Below, one piece after another: positions 11,933 to 23,100 of a stretch of DNA of 64,000 nt. Every line of letters begins with the position of its first letter. Within the stretch, counting starts at the first letter, position 1. The stretch is from the NCBI GenBank assembly GCA_016647705.1, contig CM028334.1, forward strand, positions 5,704,046 to 5,768,045, in the 5' to 3' direction. The translations under genes and the position numbers were made by a program. Source of the stretch: Eucommia ulmoides (lineage: Eukaryota > Streptophyta > Magnoliopsida > Garryales > Eucommiaceae). The notes below the pieces were generated by a model. The model made no database searches. It saw nothing but the letters and a program-made list of their open reading frames with translations, and had not been told where the DNA came from.

Positions 11933-12528
11933 AAGAAATATAAGAGAACATTGACCATGGAACTAATTAGACTATATAATTAGTATTGTTGATCAATTTT
12001 CTTTAAAATTATTATATTAAACTATAATTTCAATAATTTGATTGACTATTTTTCTACCGAGTCGGACTACAAGGGCGGTAAAACTCTCCCTTCCAAGTTT
12101 TAATACAGCTGCATTCTTAAGTTTCGAATCAAGGAACTTGGTTAAGTTAAAACAACCCCTCATTAGCTGATTTACGCGCTCGGTTACGAAAGTATCTCAT
12201 ACTAAACTCACAATTTAGAATGATGTTCCTAATGTTTTAGAGTTGACTTTATCAATTATTTAAATTTATAATTATTTAATTATAATTTTTTTAAAGAAGT
12301 TGACTGAATATTGGGTATAAAAATCTTTGGGCTTTTGGTAGCCAACTCTTTTAAGTATGATGTTCATCATACTTTTGACCCTTTAAAATACAGAAGAAGA
12401 TGTATTAATAGTGGATCCTCTTCTGGAATTTGTTGACATGATTCCCTAAATCTATTTCATCAAGATTCTTATTGTTCTTTTTTCTTTTTAATAGTTTCTG
12501 TTTTGTTAGGTATTTTAATTTGATCTAT
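11933..12528. other. Intergenic DNA
   Basis: This is AT-rich with no recognisable gene. A short open frame that starts at 12472 runs into the SINE and is not coding. Confidence 0.5.
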
Positions 12529-12708
12529 AAAGGGCAATCCGATACTACAAAAGCTCCCGCTATTCGCAGAGTCTTGGAAAGAGTCAAACTATTTAAATTT
12601 ATTATACGTAGCTTTACCTTACTTTTTACAAGAGGTTGTTTCCACGACTCGAGCCCGTGACCTCCAGGTCATATGGATACAACATTTACCGTTGCACCGA
12701 AACTACCC

Positions 12709-12710
<2 letters not shown>
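12529..12710 (-). mobile_element. Au-type tRNA-derived SINE
   Basis: Read on the minus strand, the element starts AAGGGTAGTTTCGGTGCAAC and carries a pol III B box (GGGCTCGAGTC at 12645-12655, fitting GGTTCRANNCC). It continues with the family's typical GTGGAAACAACCTCTTG and GGTAAAGCTACGTA blocks and ends GCGGGAGCTTTTG...GCCCTTT. This order and these blocks are those of the widespread plant Au SINE. It is a dimorphic remnant, and I see no clear target duplication. Such elements are copied by pol III transcription and LINE enzymes. Confidence 0.85.

Positions 12711-12713
<3 letters not shown>

Positions 12714-12747
<34 letters not shown>
12714..12747. repeat. (AT)n microsatellite
   Basis: This is a dinucleotide run directly beside the 5' end of the SINE. 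Confidence 0.95.
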
Positions 12748-12754
<7 letters not shown>

Positions 12755-12811
12755 AAAAAAATACTTGCGCTCTCTCATTTTTGAGTAGAGATATGAATAT
12801 ATCTTATTTTG

Positions 12812-13252
12812 AATAAATTATTTTTTACCCTCATGATTTTGTTTAATTATCATTTTATATCTCTCCGCTTTAAAAAAAAACTACATTCTACCTACTTTTA
12901 CTTTAAATTAATGCAATATACTTAAAATTGGATGAAGTTTAATTTTTCATCTAATTTTTTAATGAAACAGACGAAATTGTTCTTTTATCTTAATTTTGAT
13001 TTATTTTTTTATCATAAATGTTTTTAAAAATTAAATTAAAATTAAAATAAAAGGATATTTTTTTCTATTTTATCCAAAAATTGGATGAAAATTTAATTCC
13101 ATCAAATTTTAATCATATTTTGTAAATTTAAATGGAAAAAAAAATAGTTTCTTACTTTGTTTAAAGTAAGTGTAGGTAAAGTGTAGTTTTTTGAAGTGAG
13201 AGTAAAGTGATAATTAGGCAAAATAGAAAAAGATAAAAGACAATTTACCCTT
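12812..13252. mobile_element. Non-autonomous TIR element (MITE), family A copy 2
   Basis: The left end (TAAATTATTTTTTACCC then ...AATTATCATTTTATATCTC) is matched by the right end on the other strand (GTAAATTGTCTTTTATC...AATTATCACTTTACTCTC). The two flanks share TTATTTTG (12804-12811 and 13253-13260). The terminal sequence resembles the element at 6944-7714, so the two belong to one family. It is non-coding. Confidence 0.6.
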
Positions 13253-14114
13253 TTATTTTGTTTAACTATCAACTAGGGCCGGTCTTGAGAAATAAGAGGA
13301 TTTAAGCGAAATTTTAAAATGGGATTACTTATAAGTTTAAATATTTTTTTGGAATATCATAATTCTTTCATAAATTCAAATATAAAAAAGAAAAGATAGT
13401 TTATATAGTGCTTGAAACAAAATAAAGATTTTTTTTATGAGGTAATGTTTACAAAAAAATATAAGGATTAATTTGTAAGGTCCAAAAATTTGGGGCCTAA
13501 CATCCTAGGATTTTGTTCTAAACTAATCCTACATGAAATTAAATTGTCTGCAAGGTTGCATTTTCTTGTTTTTTTGGTACGTAGAAAAATGAGAAAAGCA
13601 CAATTACAGACGCCTATCAAAAGTCTCTACTTTTATATCTAAGAAAAAAAAAAAAAAGTTATCAAGATCTTGAGGTTTCTCTGAGAAAAGCAAGTTTGTC
13701 AAGTCCATTCTTCCTCTTTCCCAGGTAGTTAGCGCATTTGTTATTGTACTTGGGTGAACTGCAATAAGTGGTTAGTTGCCTCCAAAAGCCTCTTCCAGTC
13801 TCAATACAAACTTTAAATCTATTTGTGTCTACACTTTCTTCAAATATGAGCTTTATTGCTTCAGTCACATCCATCTCTATTACCATCACAGACACCACAA
13901 CTATTCCCATATGCATGCATCTAATCTCTACTTCCAGAGCCGTGCATGAAAAAATATGCCGATAATAGTCCACCATCCAAACTCTGAGTTGGTAAGTGCG
14001 AAGCCCTCCACTATAAGGTCACATATTTAAACCCCCAAGAACAATCAATTTGTGCATGTAATGCAAATATTAAAGTTGTGTTATTGTGTAGACCCTCACT
14101 ATATAGTGAGGATA
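13253..14114. other. Intergenic DNA with one unrecognised short frame
   Basis: A minus-strand frame of 104 codons (13662-13976) and its plus-strand shadow lie here. The protein has no domain that I recognise and no supporting signals, so I do not call it a gene. The rest is AT-rich. Confidence 0.4.
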
Positions 14115-14348
14115 AAAGGGGGTAATGTTTGTTTATTGTTTATGTTCCTAATAAACTTGGAACAAAAACAAAAAAACTCAAAACAATTTGGGAAAAAGTA
14201 CATTTTAAATCCTCTAACTATTTATACATTTCTAAGTAGTCCTTATAAGTTTTCGCGTTTCATTTTAAACTCTTTACGTATCAACATGTTTTTAAATAAC
14301 AATTCTATCAAAAATTCCGTCCAAAGTAACAAAATGAAGGGGCAAAAT

Positions 14349-17100
14349 TGTCATAACCCGTCCCGGACACCCGTCATCCCGAGGCGGGCGTGACTACAAC
14401 GTGACATCACCAATACCCAAATAACCAAACGAATGACAATATACACCTACTGTATAATACAAACATCTACTATGGGGGACACACCTGTCTCGAAATTTTC
14501 ATTAGCTAAAAGTATTTACCCATGAACCTTTTTTATAGGTTCGCTCTTGACAGCTTCTCTCAAACGCCTATATGATTTCATCACGTAGCTCTACCTAGTG
14601 CCAGTAGGGGACCGACTCCAAGCTGTTGTACCTGCGAGTGTACTGCCTTCTTAGTAAAACATTTTTAAAATATTAATACGTTCTAAATATATCCACAATT
14701 TAGTATAGATCAAGCACAAGTATATAAGCAATGAAAATAAAGTGGTATAGATAAGTTCCATCTAGTATAAAATTATACCAGTCATCATAATAAATAATAT
14801 CAAATCAATCAATATACTTAAAATACCACATCTCAAGCACCAATCTCAAACACACACCTCCAACACACACACACTGGTCAGCCCTAGTGATCGTTTTAAC
14901 CTCACGATCGGGAGTTTACAACGGTACCGTACCATCCATAGGATATGCCTTCCTACGAACACCCATCACTCCGCCGAAGCGGATAATCACTACGCAGTAT
15001 AAACGTCTAACATCACTCTGTCGAAGCAGATAAATATCACTCCGCCATAGTGGATAACATCACTCCGCCGAAGCGGATAATCTCACTCTACCGAAACAGA
15101 TAAATACTAGGGTATCGTCAAATCAAATACAACATCATCGAATCACAACTCAACAAATATCATCTACTCAACATCGTCAAATCACCATGTCTATCTCTTT
15201 TCCTTAAAACCAACTTTTAAGTCCAAAAGCACATTTCACACTTTTCTTTTTAGAGAAAACGTCTGATTCTTTCAAAACTACTTTTCCACCTTTTATTTTT
15301 CTTTTGAAAACTAGACATTTTTAGGAAGACAGATGTTTTCTATTTTCTTTTAAAAACACCGTATGATTTTACCAAATTCAACAAAAAATCATTTTCAGTT
15401 TCATTTTGGAAACCATCGAAATCTTCCAAAAACCCAGTTTACCAACTCACCCAAATCTTGCTTGATCCATATCATTTATAAATTCATACAATTTAAGTAA
15501 ACACATATTTTATCATATATATATATAGAGAAAAATAGTTTTGTAAGAAGACAGTACACTCACCTGAATATCCGTTTTTGTAGACTCAATCGCTTATTCC
15601 CTACCGGTACTCCGGTGCCTGCGAACCTAATAGCGACAGAGCCTAAATTAATATTTTGTATAAAAGAACACCCTAATTTTTTTATTTCCCGTCTTTCCTT
15701 TTAGAATATCATTATTAAATTAACCTTGCTCCATTTCTGTTCACTTTTATCAACTTTATTCATGTGAACGGTCCCACTACTTCCTATCATTATTTCAATT
15801 TAAACAATTAAATACATATATTAAAGAAGTTCGAAATTCTACCTTTTCCGGATTTTCCAATGGCTGTGAGATTGGATTTTTATTTATGCTGTGGTGGTTT
15901 GTGCAAATTCCCCTTTTCCTCTTTTTTTTTTTTTTTTTCTTTTTTTCTTCTTCTTCCCTTTTTCCTTTTCTGTTTTGCGTTACTGTTTTTTTTTTTTTTG
16001 CTTTCCCCGTCACGCCACCGACGACGAGATCTCGCCGTCGAACACGCCTCGCCGTCCCACCAACAGAACACATGCACCACCGGACAACCGAACCCATACA
16101 CCACCACGTTTACCCCCCATGCACACCCACCAATCCCCCACACGACACACACAGTAACACACACACACACACGATGCTCTCTCTCTCTAAACTTATCGCC
16201 GGCGAACATCCGGCGACCTCTGAAACTCACACACTTTGAAACACACTTCAAACCTACCCACTCAATAAAACACGACGCCACCGCCACTGACGACAAGGCA
16301 ACGACAGGCCCTCTCCCTCTCTTCACTCCGGCGACGATCAAGACACGCACCACCACCACTGATCAGAACACCCACTCACACCACCACATTCAACAACCAC
16401 CACCCGCACAGCCGACCAACACCTGGCAACGATCACCTGTCGACAAACAGCCCCTACCGCCGAACCGGACTTTTCTCTCTCTCTACCCACTCCGGCGATT
16501 CACCCTTGGCCGGAGCAACATACCCACATATTCGGATCAATTGGGCACGCACACACCCACCCCGAACACCCTCACACACAGACCCACATCCCCTGTTGAC
16601 GATCACCCTCCGTCGGCCGATGACACCACCTCCGATCCTCTGCCTCTCTTCTCTGCTCTGTTTTTTTTTCTCCTTTTTTGTGTTTTTTTTTTTTTTCAAT
16701 TTGTACAGTGATTTTTCCTATATATATGCATGAAAGAAGTGGTGTGAGCTTGATCCTTGCCCTGCCATGTCCGTCCCGTTTCTCCGATCGTGCGTAGGGG
16801 ATGATCTCAGCCTTCGATCGTGTTTCAGCCGGCACATGCGTGTGTGTGTGTATATATCTATATATCTATCTATCTATCTATCTATATATATATTAATCTT
16901 TTTTTTTTTTTCCTAATTACATTATCCACCCCTTAATTTTATTTAGGTTTAGTTAAACCCAAATTCAAATTTTAATCTTTTGCCAATCTCAAATTGACCC
17001 CTAAAATTTTAAGTTTAAATAATAAATAATACCATCTACCTCGTTATTTCTAAATGTGCTAAAATACGTCAAAAAATAAAATAAAAATCAGGGTCTTACA
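14349..17100. mobile_element. Solo LTR or LTR-like insertion of about 2.75 kb (TSD AAAAT)
   Basis: The insertion begins TGTCATAACCCG and ends GGGTCTTACA, with imperfect inverted TG...CA termini. It is flanked by the 5-bp direct repeat AAAAT (14344-14348 and 17101-17105). Removing it with one TSD copy joins the two halves of a palindromic foldback element correctly, which is independent proof of the insertion. It holds a minisatellite (14959-15112), a T-rich tract (15920-15955), a GC-rich region with many CACCAC repeats (16000-16640) and TATA-like TATATATA near 16720. No gag or pol frame exists, so this is a solo LTR or a coding-free derivative. The long open frames inside are composition artefacts. 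Confidence 0.85.
14959..15112. repeat. Minisatellite of ATCACTCCGCCGAAGCGGATA units
   Basis: About five degenerate units of 20-28 bp are seen, each with a TCACTC-CGCCGAAGCGG-ATAA core whose CCGC...GCGG part can pair with itself. It lies inside the solo LTR. Confidence 0.8.
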
Positions 17101-17252
17101 AAAATAGTAATTTTACTTTTAAAAAAAAATATTTTAATCATTTTCTCTTTTTCTTCTCTACTTCTCTCTCTCTCTCTCTCCCGCTCAACTCTCTCTCCCT
17201 CCCTTTCTCTCTCTCTTCATCCCTCCCTCCCTCTCCCCCTCCTCACCGAAAA

Positions 17253-17398
17253 GCGTAACAGGGGGTGTTTCACCCCCGTGTTACGGGGGGTGAAATACCC
17301 CTTGCAAGACTGCAACAGGGGTGAACACCCCTTGTTACGAGGGTGAAGTATTTCACCCCCTGTTGCAGGGGGTGTTCACCCCCTGTTGCGCTTTCTAG
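17253..17398. repeat. GC-rich nested hairpin at the centre of the foldback
   Basis: The block contains repeated, mutually complementary short units (AACAGGGGGTG, CACCCCCTGTT, GGTGTTTCACCCCC) bounded by AAGCGTAACA and TGTTGCGCTT. It is strikingly G/C-rich against AT-rich surroundings and forms the turn of the whole palindrome. Confidence 0.8.
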
Positions 17399-17848
17399 TA
17401 GGGAGGGAGAAAGAGGGAGAGAGAGTTGCGCGCGCGCGAGAGAGAGGAAGAGAGAGAGAGTTGAGCGAGAGAGAGAAGTGGAGAAGAAAAAGAAAAGAAA
17501 AAAATGATTAAAAAATTTTAAAAATATAAAATTGTTATTTTACCTTTTCATTTTGTTACTTTGGATGAAATTTTTGACAGAAAGACCATTTAAAAATATA
17601 TTGATGCGTAGAGAGTTTAAAATGAAATGCGCAAATTTAGAAAAACTACTTAGAAACGTATCAATAGTTAGAGAATTTAAAATGTACTTTTGCCAAACAA
17701 TTTTATTTCGTTACAAAAACAAAAATCTCAAGAACAACTTTATTTCATTCCAAAAACAAAATCTCTAGGAACAAAAACAAAAATACGAAAAAATAATCGC
17801 TAAATAAATACCACCATAAGTACCTGTCAAATAGTAAGAGACCAAACA

Positions 17849-20150
17849 AGAGTTGTTTTCGAAAATATTATATTTTTTTTAAAAAAATTACTAAGAACAT
17901 GCCCTTTTGAACTTAGGGTATTAAAACCCGGGGTTCACAACCCCAGGTACAATTTTATTTTATTTTTTTGGTCAAGAATAAACCCGGGGTATTGTAACCT
18001 GGGTTCTAAACAGTACCTGGGGTACTGTTTAAAAAAACCAAAACCAAAAAAAAAATCAAAGGAGATATGAATTAATTAATATTTTTGGCAATTTTGAATT
18101 AATTATCGATGGTCTATCGGTATTTAAAATAATCCTAATTTTTTTGTGTATAAATTACATTGAAAATACTCCATAATATTTTTTACAATACTAAAAACGG
18201 ACAAGTGAATAATTTTTAAAAATCGTCAAAATTGGTCAGATGAGTTGTTTCAATGACAGCGAAATATTTTCGTCAATTTGGAGTTAACAAAAGATGGTCT
18301 ATCCGTAACAGAAATGAAGCCAATTTTTTTGTATACAAATTATGTTCATTACACTACATATTAAAACTTAGAACGCTAAAAATGGATTAATGAATAATTT
18401 TTAAATAATCGTCAAAGTTGGTCGGATGAGTTGTTTCGATGATAATGCAGTTTTTTTTGGAAACTTTGAGTTAATAAAATATGGCTTATTCGTAATAGAA
18501 ATGAACCTATTTTCTTTTTGTATACAAACTAAGTTCATAACCTTAACTAATAAAATCGAGAACACAAAAAACGGACTAGTGAATCATTTTTAAATAATCG
18601 TCAAACTTGATCGAATGAGTTGTATATATGACATAGTTTTTTTATATAAACTATGTCTGTCTTCTCCTAGTCGTCAAGTCACTTTTTTTTTTATAGTATT
18701 AAGTCAGTTTTTTTTTTTTTTTAATTTCAAATCATAGGCTGCAAAATTCCAAAAAATCCAATGTAGTTCACTCCTTTTATCATATGTGTTCAATTTTCGT
18801 ATTGTTATTTCTGTCACTATTCTTTATTTTTAAGGGAGAAAATGGGTATATCTTGTGGTTCACCTTGACAATTGAATCATCTCTATTAATTTGAAACATC
18901 TATTTTGTTTTAGGCCTTAAATTCCAAAATATTTTATTACTCTTCAAAATTTCAAAAACATTATATTGCTCTTCAAAGTTTGAATGGACATAACTTTGCA
19001 CTCGGTGATCTGTTGGGGACAATTTTTTTATTTTTTATTTTTGGTATTTTTTCGAGATCTAGGCGTGGCAAACATCCATAGGCGGTTTGGTCAAGTATTT
19101 TTTTTCAAATAAAACCCGTTTTCATCTTCAATTTTGAATTTGAAGTGTTGGGTGACTAAATTTATAATCTTTATCGCGAACATATGTCTTGTTCCGTTAG
19201 TAAAATTGAAATCTTTGAAAGTCAGAGTGATGACTCATATCAGACCCAACTTTTAAATTAGCATTGAAGGGTAAACTGATTATTTAAGAGATTTTTGTTG
19301 GTTAATTATTTGTTAAATATTATGCTTCATTCGACCAAGTTTGACGATTATTTAAAAATTATTCACTAATTCATTTTTTGTGTTCTCGATTTTATTATTT
19401 AGTGTTATGAACGTAATTTGTATTAAAAAAAAAAAAAAAAAAAGTTTGTTTCTGTTACGGATATGCCCTATTTTATTAACTCAAACTTTCCAAAAAAATT
19501 GCATCTTCATCGAAATAACTAATCCGACCAACTTTGATGATTATTTAAAAATTATTCATTAATTCATTTTTAGCGTTTTAAGTTTTATTATGTAATATTA
19601 TGAACATAATTTGCATAAAAAGAAAAGAAAAAATTAAAAAAAAAAAATAAAAAAATAAAATTAAGCTAATTTCTGTTATGGATAAGCCATCTTTAGTTAA
19701 CTCTAAATTGACGAAAAAATTACGCCGTCATCAAAACAGATCATCTGGCCAACTTTAACGATTTTTTAAAAATCATTTACTTGTCTGCTTTTAATGTTCT
19801 AAAAAATATTATGGAATGTTTTCAATACAATTTATACACAAAAAAATTAAATTTATTTAAAATACCGTTAAACCACCAATAATTGATTCAAAGTTGCAAA
19901 AAATATTAATCAATCCACATCTCCTTCGGTTTTTTTTTTTTTTTTTTTTTTTTTTAACAGTACCCCGGGTACTGTTTAGAACCCGGGGTACAATACCTTG
20001 GGTTTATTCCTGACCCAAAAAAAAAAATTGTACCCGGGGTTGTGAACCCCGGGTTTTAATACCCGGAGAATCCATTCTGGTAAATAAATTCAAAAGGGCT
20101 TGTTCTCAATAATTTTTTTTTAAAAAATATAATATTTTCGAAAACAACTC
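17849..20150. mobile_element. Large Mutator-type foldback element with arms of about 1.1 kb (9-bp TSD)
   Basis: The exact 9-bp repeat GACCAAACA flanks it (17840-17848 and 20151-20159). From the ends inward both arms read GAGTTGTTTTCGAAAATATT, then AAAACCCGGGGTTCACAACCCC, then a poly-T and GGTACTGTTT block, then sequence rich in AT. Each arm also contains about three head-to-tail subrepeats of roughly 180 bp (ATAATCGTCAAA-TTGGTC, GGTCTATCCGTAACAGAAATGA). The arms meet near 19000. This is foldback architecture and it has no coding capacity. The right end lies 14 bp (TSD included) beyond the DPH7 stop codon. Confidence 0.85.
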
Positions 20151-20173
20151 GACCAAACAGTTAGTACTAAAGA

Positions 20174-23100
20174 CTACAACTTTTCAGGCACCCATAACCG
20201 AAGCGAACGGTCATAAAACGAGCAAGTTGCAATCACACTACTCTTTGAACTCCCCCTCCTTTGCCAGTCGGCTCCATAGGCAAGCGAACCATGCTTACTA
20301 TACGTTTCGACAACTTCAATTTTATCACCATTCACATTCACAACCGCAAAACCGTTGTGCATACGTGCCGCCAAAACAAGGCTCGATTCAATGGGATGAT
20401 GCTTGATTCTCCAAACTCCACCGCCCAATGAGATCGAATTTTTTTCCGTAACAGGTTTTGAGATCGATCTTGAATCCCATATTCTCAAGTGTTCGTCGTA
20501 GCTTCCGGTGAGTATAGTGTGGGGATCGCTTGGGCTCTTTGCGATACAACAAACACCCATTTTGTGGGTTTTTGTGTTCTGGAATGCCAATCTCGAAGGA
20601 TCCTCTCGCAAATCCCAGCAACTGAGAAAATTCGGAACGGAAACATGAAAACAAAAACAAAAAAAAAATGTTTTCTGCATTTTCTTGAAAAAAGAAAAAG
20701 AAAATAGGAATTAGTAGCTCTAAGGCCCGTTTGTTGCTTCTTTGTTTTATGCTTCTGTTCCCAGTTTTTCTCTCTTTTCCTTTTTTTTTTTTTTTTTTTT
20801 TTGGTTCTCCAAAAAATTGGGAAGATGAATAGAAATATGGAAACAAAAGTAAACTATTTGGGTTCGGCTCCCAGATTTTTGAACAGATTTTAGAGAGCAG
20901 AACGAAATTGCCCCCATATTTCCTTTTTGTTACGAGAAAAACTGGAAACAAAAACTGAAATATGGGTCTAAAACACTAAACAAACACCACCTAAGGTGAT
21001 ATATGTTTCGGTTACAATTTTTTTTCTCTCTGAAACATAAATATGGAAACAAAAAAAAAAACAAAAAAAACTATTCTGAAATTTCTATTCCAAGTATTTT
21101 GACAATAGTAACAAAAAGAAATTAAACAAGCACCACCATAGTTTTATTAACAAAAAAGGGGGAACAATAAACAGTGGCCACCTAGATTAGAAACATTGAG
21201 GTGGTTTTTGATTAAAGTTTCTGCTTTTCTGTTTTTACTCCCAATAAAATGGGATGAGAATTCTGCTTGTGTTCTGAAGTATTCTGAGAACAAAATCGCG
21301 TTCGATAACGATAATTATTCTTAAAATGTTTTTACAACAGAAACAAAAAAATGTGTTCATGGGCGTGAATAGGAATCAATTTTTTTTTTTTTTTTTTGTT
21401 TCTCAAATTCTTAAGAAATTCCGGAATTACTCCTACAAATTTGAGAATATTTGGGAACAAAAACAATTTTACCAAACACATTTCTGTACATTAATCTCAA
21501 AAGTTTGCGAGCAGGAACATAAATTAGGGAATGGAAACACTAAACAAATGGGGCCTAAGGTGACGTGTGTTTAGTGTATCTCTTCCAAGATTCATGTTTA
21601 TGTGCCAATTCTTTCTTTGGGAGCAGAAAAATAAATAAAAGGCAAACCAGTGATCGAAGGCTTCCAACATTGTGAGTCAAGGAAAAAAATTGATTCTGAT
21701 CTATTTCTAGATTATAAAAAAAAAAATTCAGAAAAAAAAAATATTCCAAAATTTATGTTCCAAGTTTTCTGGGAACAAAAACCAACATAAACAACATTAA
21801 AAGCACCATCTAAATTTCTTTAACATAAATAAGGGAACAAAAAATGTTTTTGCTTTGTCCCCAAAAATTTGTTCTTAGGAGCATACCAATAGGTGTTTTT
21901 TTAATACATTTACGTTTCTGTTCCAGATTTTTCAAAACCGAAGACCAAAAAAAAGAATAAAAGGAAAAAAGAAACAAGAACACCATACCTGAATTTGCAG
22001 TCATCTGAACCAGTGTAAACAAGTTGAGGTTGGTGAATGTCGAAGGAAGTTGCCCAAAGCTCAAATTCATGTGCTTTCCACAATTGGGTTGTGTTTAGTT
22101 TGGACTCACAGAAGGAGATAATGGAGACCGAGCCATCGGAGAGACCCACCGTGAAGGACGTGGCTGAGGGGTTCCAGTCAAGGCACAGGCACATTGATGA
22201 ACTAACTTCTTCACCATTCACTTCTGTCAAAATGTAGTCTGCATTTAAAGGAAAACATCCCAATTTTTATTTTTTATTTTTTTTTAAGTTCACCATGAAG
22301 TAAATACATAGATGATTAGGGTAGCATTTTTTATTGTTTTTCTGATTTTGGTCCCAGAAAACTTGAAACAGAAACAGAAATCTGGGAGCATTTATGTTAC
22401 GTTCTCAAAGATTTGTTAACGGACCCGAAATAATCTTTTTGTTTCTTACACATTTCAGTTTCTGTTTCCTTTATTCTGGAAACAAAAACACTAAACAATG
22501 GGGCATGGGGGCCTAGATTGCCATTGCTCAAGTTTAACGGTTAATTACACTGTTTGTCCATAAAGTTTAGTGATAGAATCAATTTGGTTCTTGATCTTTC
22601 AATCTTTTCAATCAAGTTCCTAAAGTTTTACCGCCATTCCAATTTGAATCCATGAAGCCATTTTTCGTTAAATCAACTAACTGACGTTAGTCACATGCGT
22701 TTCAATCAAGTCCCCTAAAATTTTGGAAAATTTGTTCCATTAAGTCCCTTAAGTCTCAAAATCATTCATTTTGGTCCTTCGTGCGCTTCACACATACTCA
22801 ATTCCATTAGTGGAAGCTAATCACAAAGACCAAATTGGAACAATTTTAAAACTTTGAGGACTTCGTTGAAAAAATTGAAATATCAAAGACCAAATCGACA
22901 CTGACACAAAACGTTACGGAGTAACAGTGTAATTAAAATTTCAATTGTTCATATGCCAATTAAAAAAAAACTCAACAAACATACCTTGGCATTCGGATTC
23001 ATCAAGACGATGAATCCTCAAGCAACCATCAGCATCAGCTTGAGCAATCATGGGACCAACATTGCAACCAACCGGGCTCCATTTTATGTCGAAAATACCC

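Larger units (their letters stand above)
14190..17694. mobile_element. Mutator-type foldback element (9-bp TSD), itself interrupted by an LTR
   Basis: The exact 9-bp direct repeat AAACAATTT flanks it (14181-14189 and 17695-17703). The ends are inverted: GGGAAAAAGTACATTTTAAA on the left, and GGCAAAAGTACATTTTAAA on the right when read backwards. With the LTR insertion at 14349-17100 removed, the element is about 750 bp. It is nearly palindromic throughout: long arms of 'TTTAAAC TCTTTACGTATCA'-type sequence, then CT/GA-rich arms, and a GC-rich hairpin centre. A 9-bp TSD with long TIRs fits the Mutator superfamily. It has no coding capacity. Confidence 0.85.
14115..17810. mobile_element. Tourist-like MITE split by two later insertions
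   Basis: The left piece (GGTAATGTTTGTTTATTG...TTCC...GGAACAAAAAC, 14115-14180) and the right piece (about 17704-17810, complementary to GGTGGTATTTATTTAGCG...GTTTTTGTTCC) look like the two ends of one PIF/Tourist-type MITE. They are of the same type as the copies in the DPH7 introns. Everything between them is the Mutator-like foldback at 14190-17694. The outer target duplication is not clear, so the outer boundary is tentative. Confidence 0.4.

Noticed and set aside
13662-13976. 104-codon minus-strand frame
   Set aside because: No domain, no start context or splice support, and an open frame also exists on the opposite strand.
15860-16835. Long overlapping open frames on both strands (up to 283 codons)
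   Set aside because: They lie in a GC-rich, CACCAC- and T-run-biased part of the solo LTR. All frames are open because of composition, and none has a domain.
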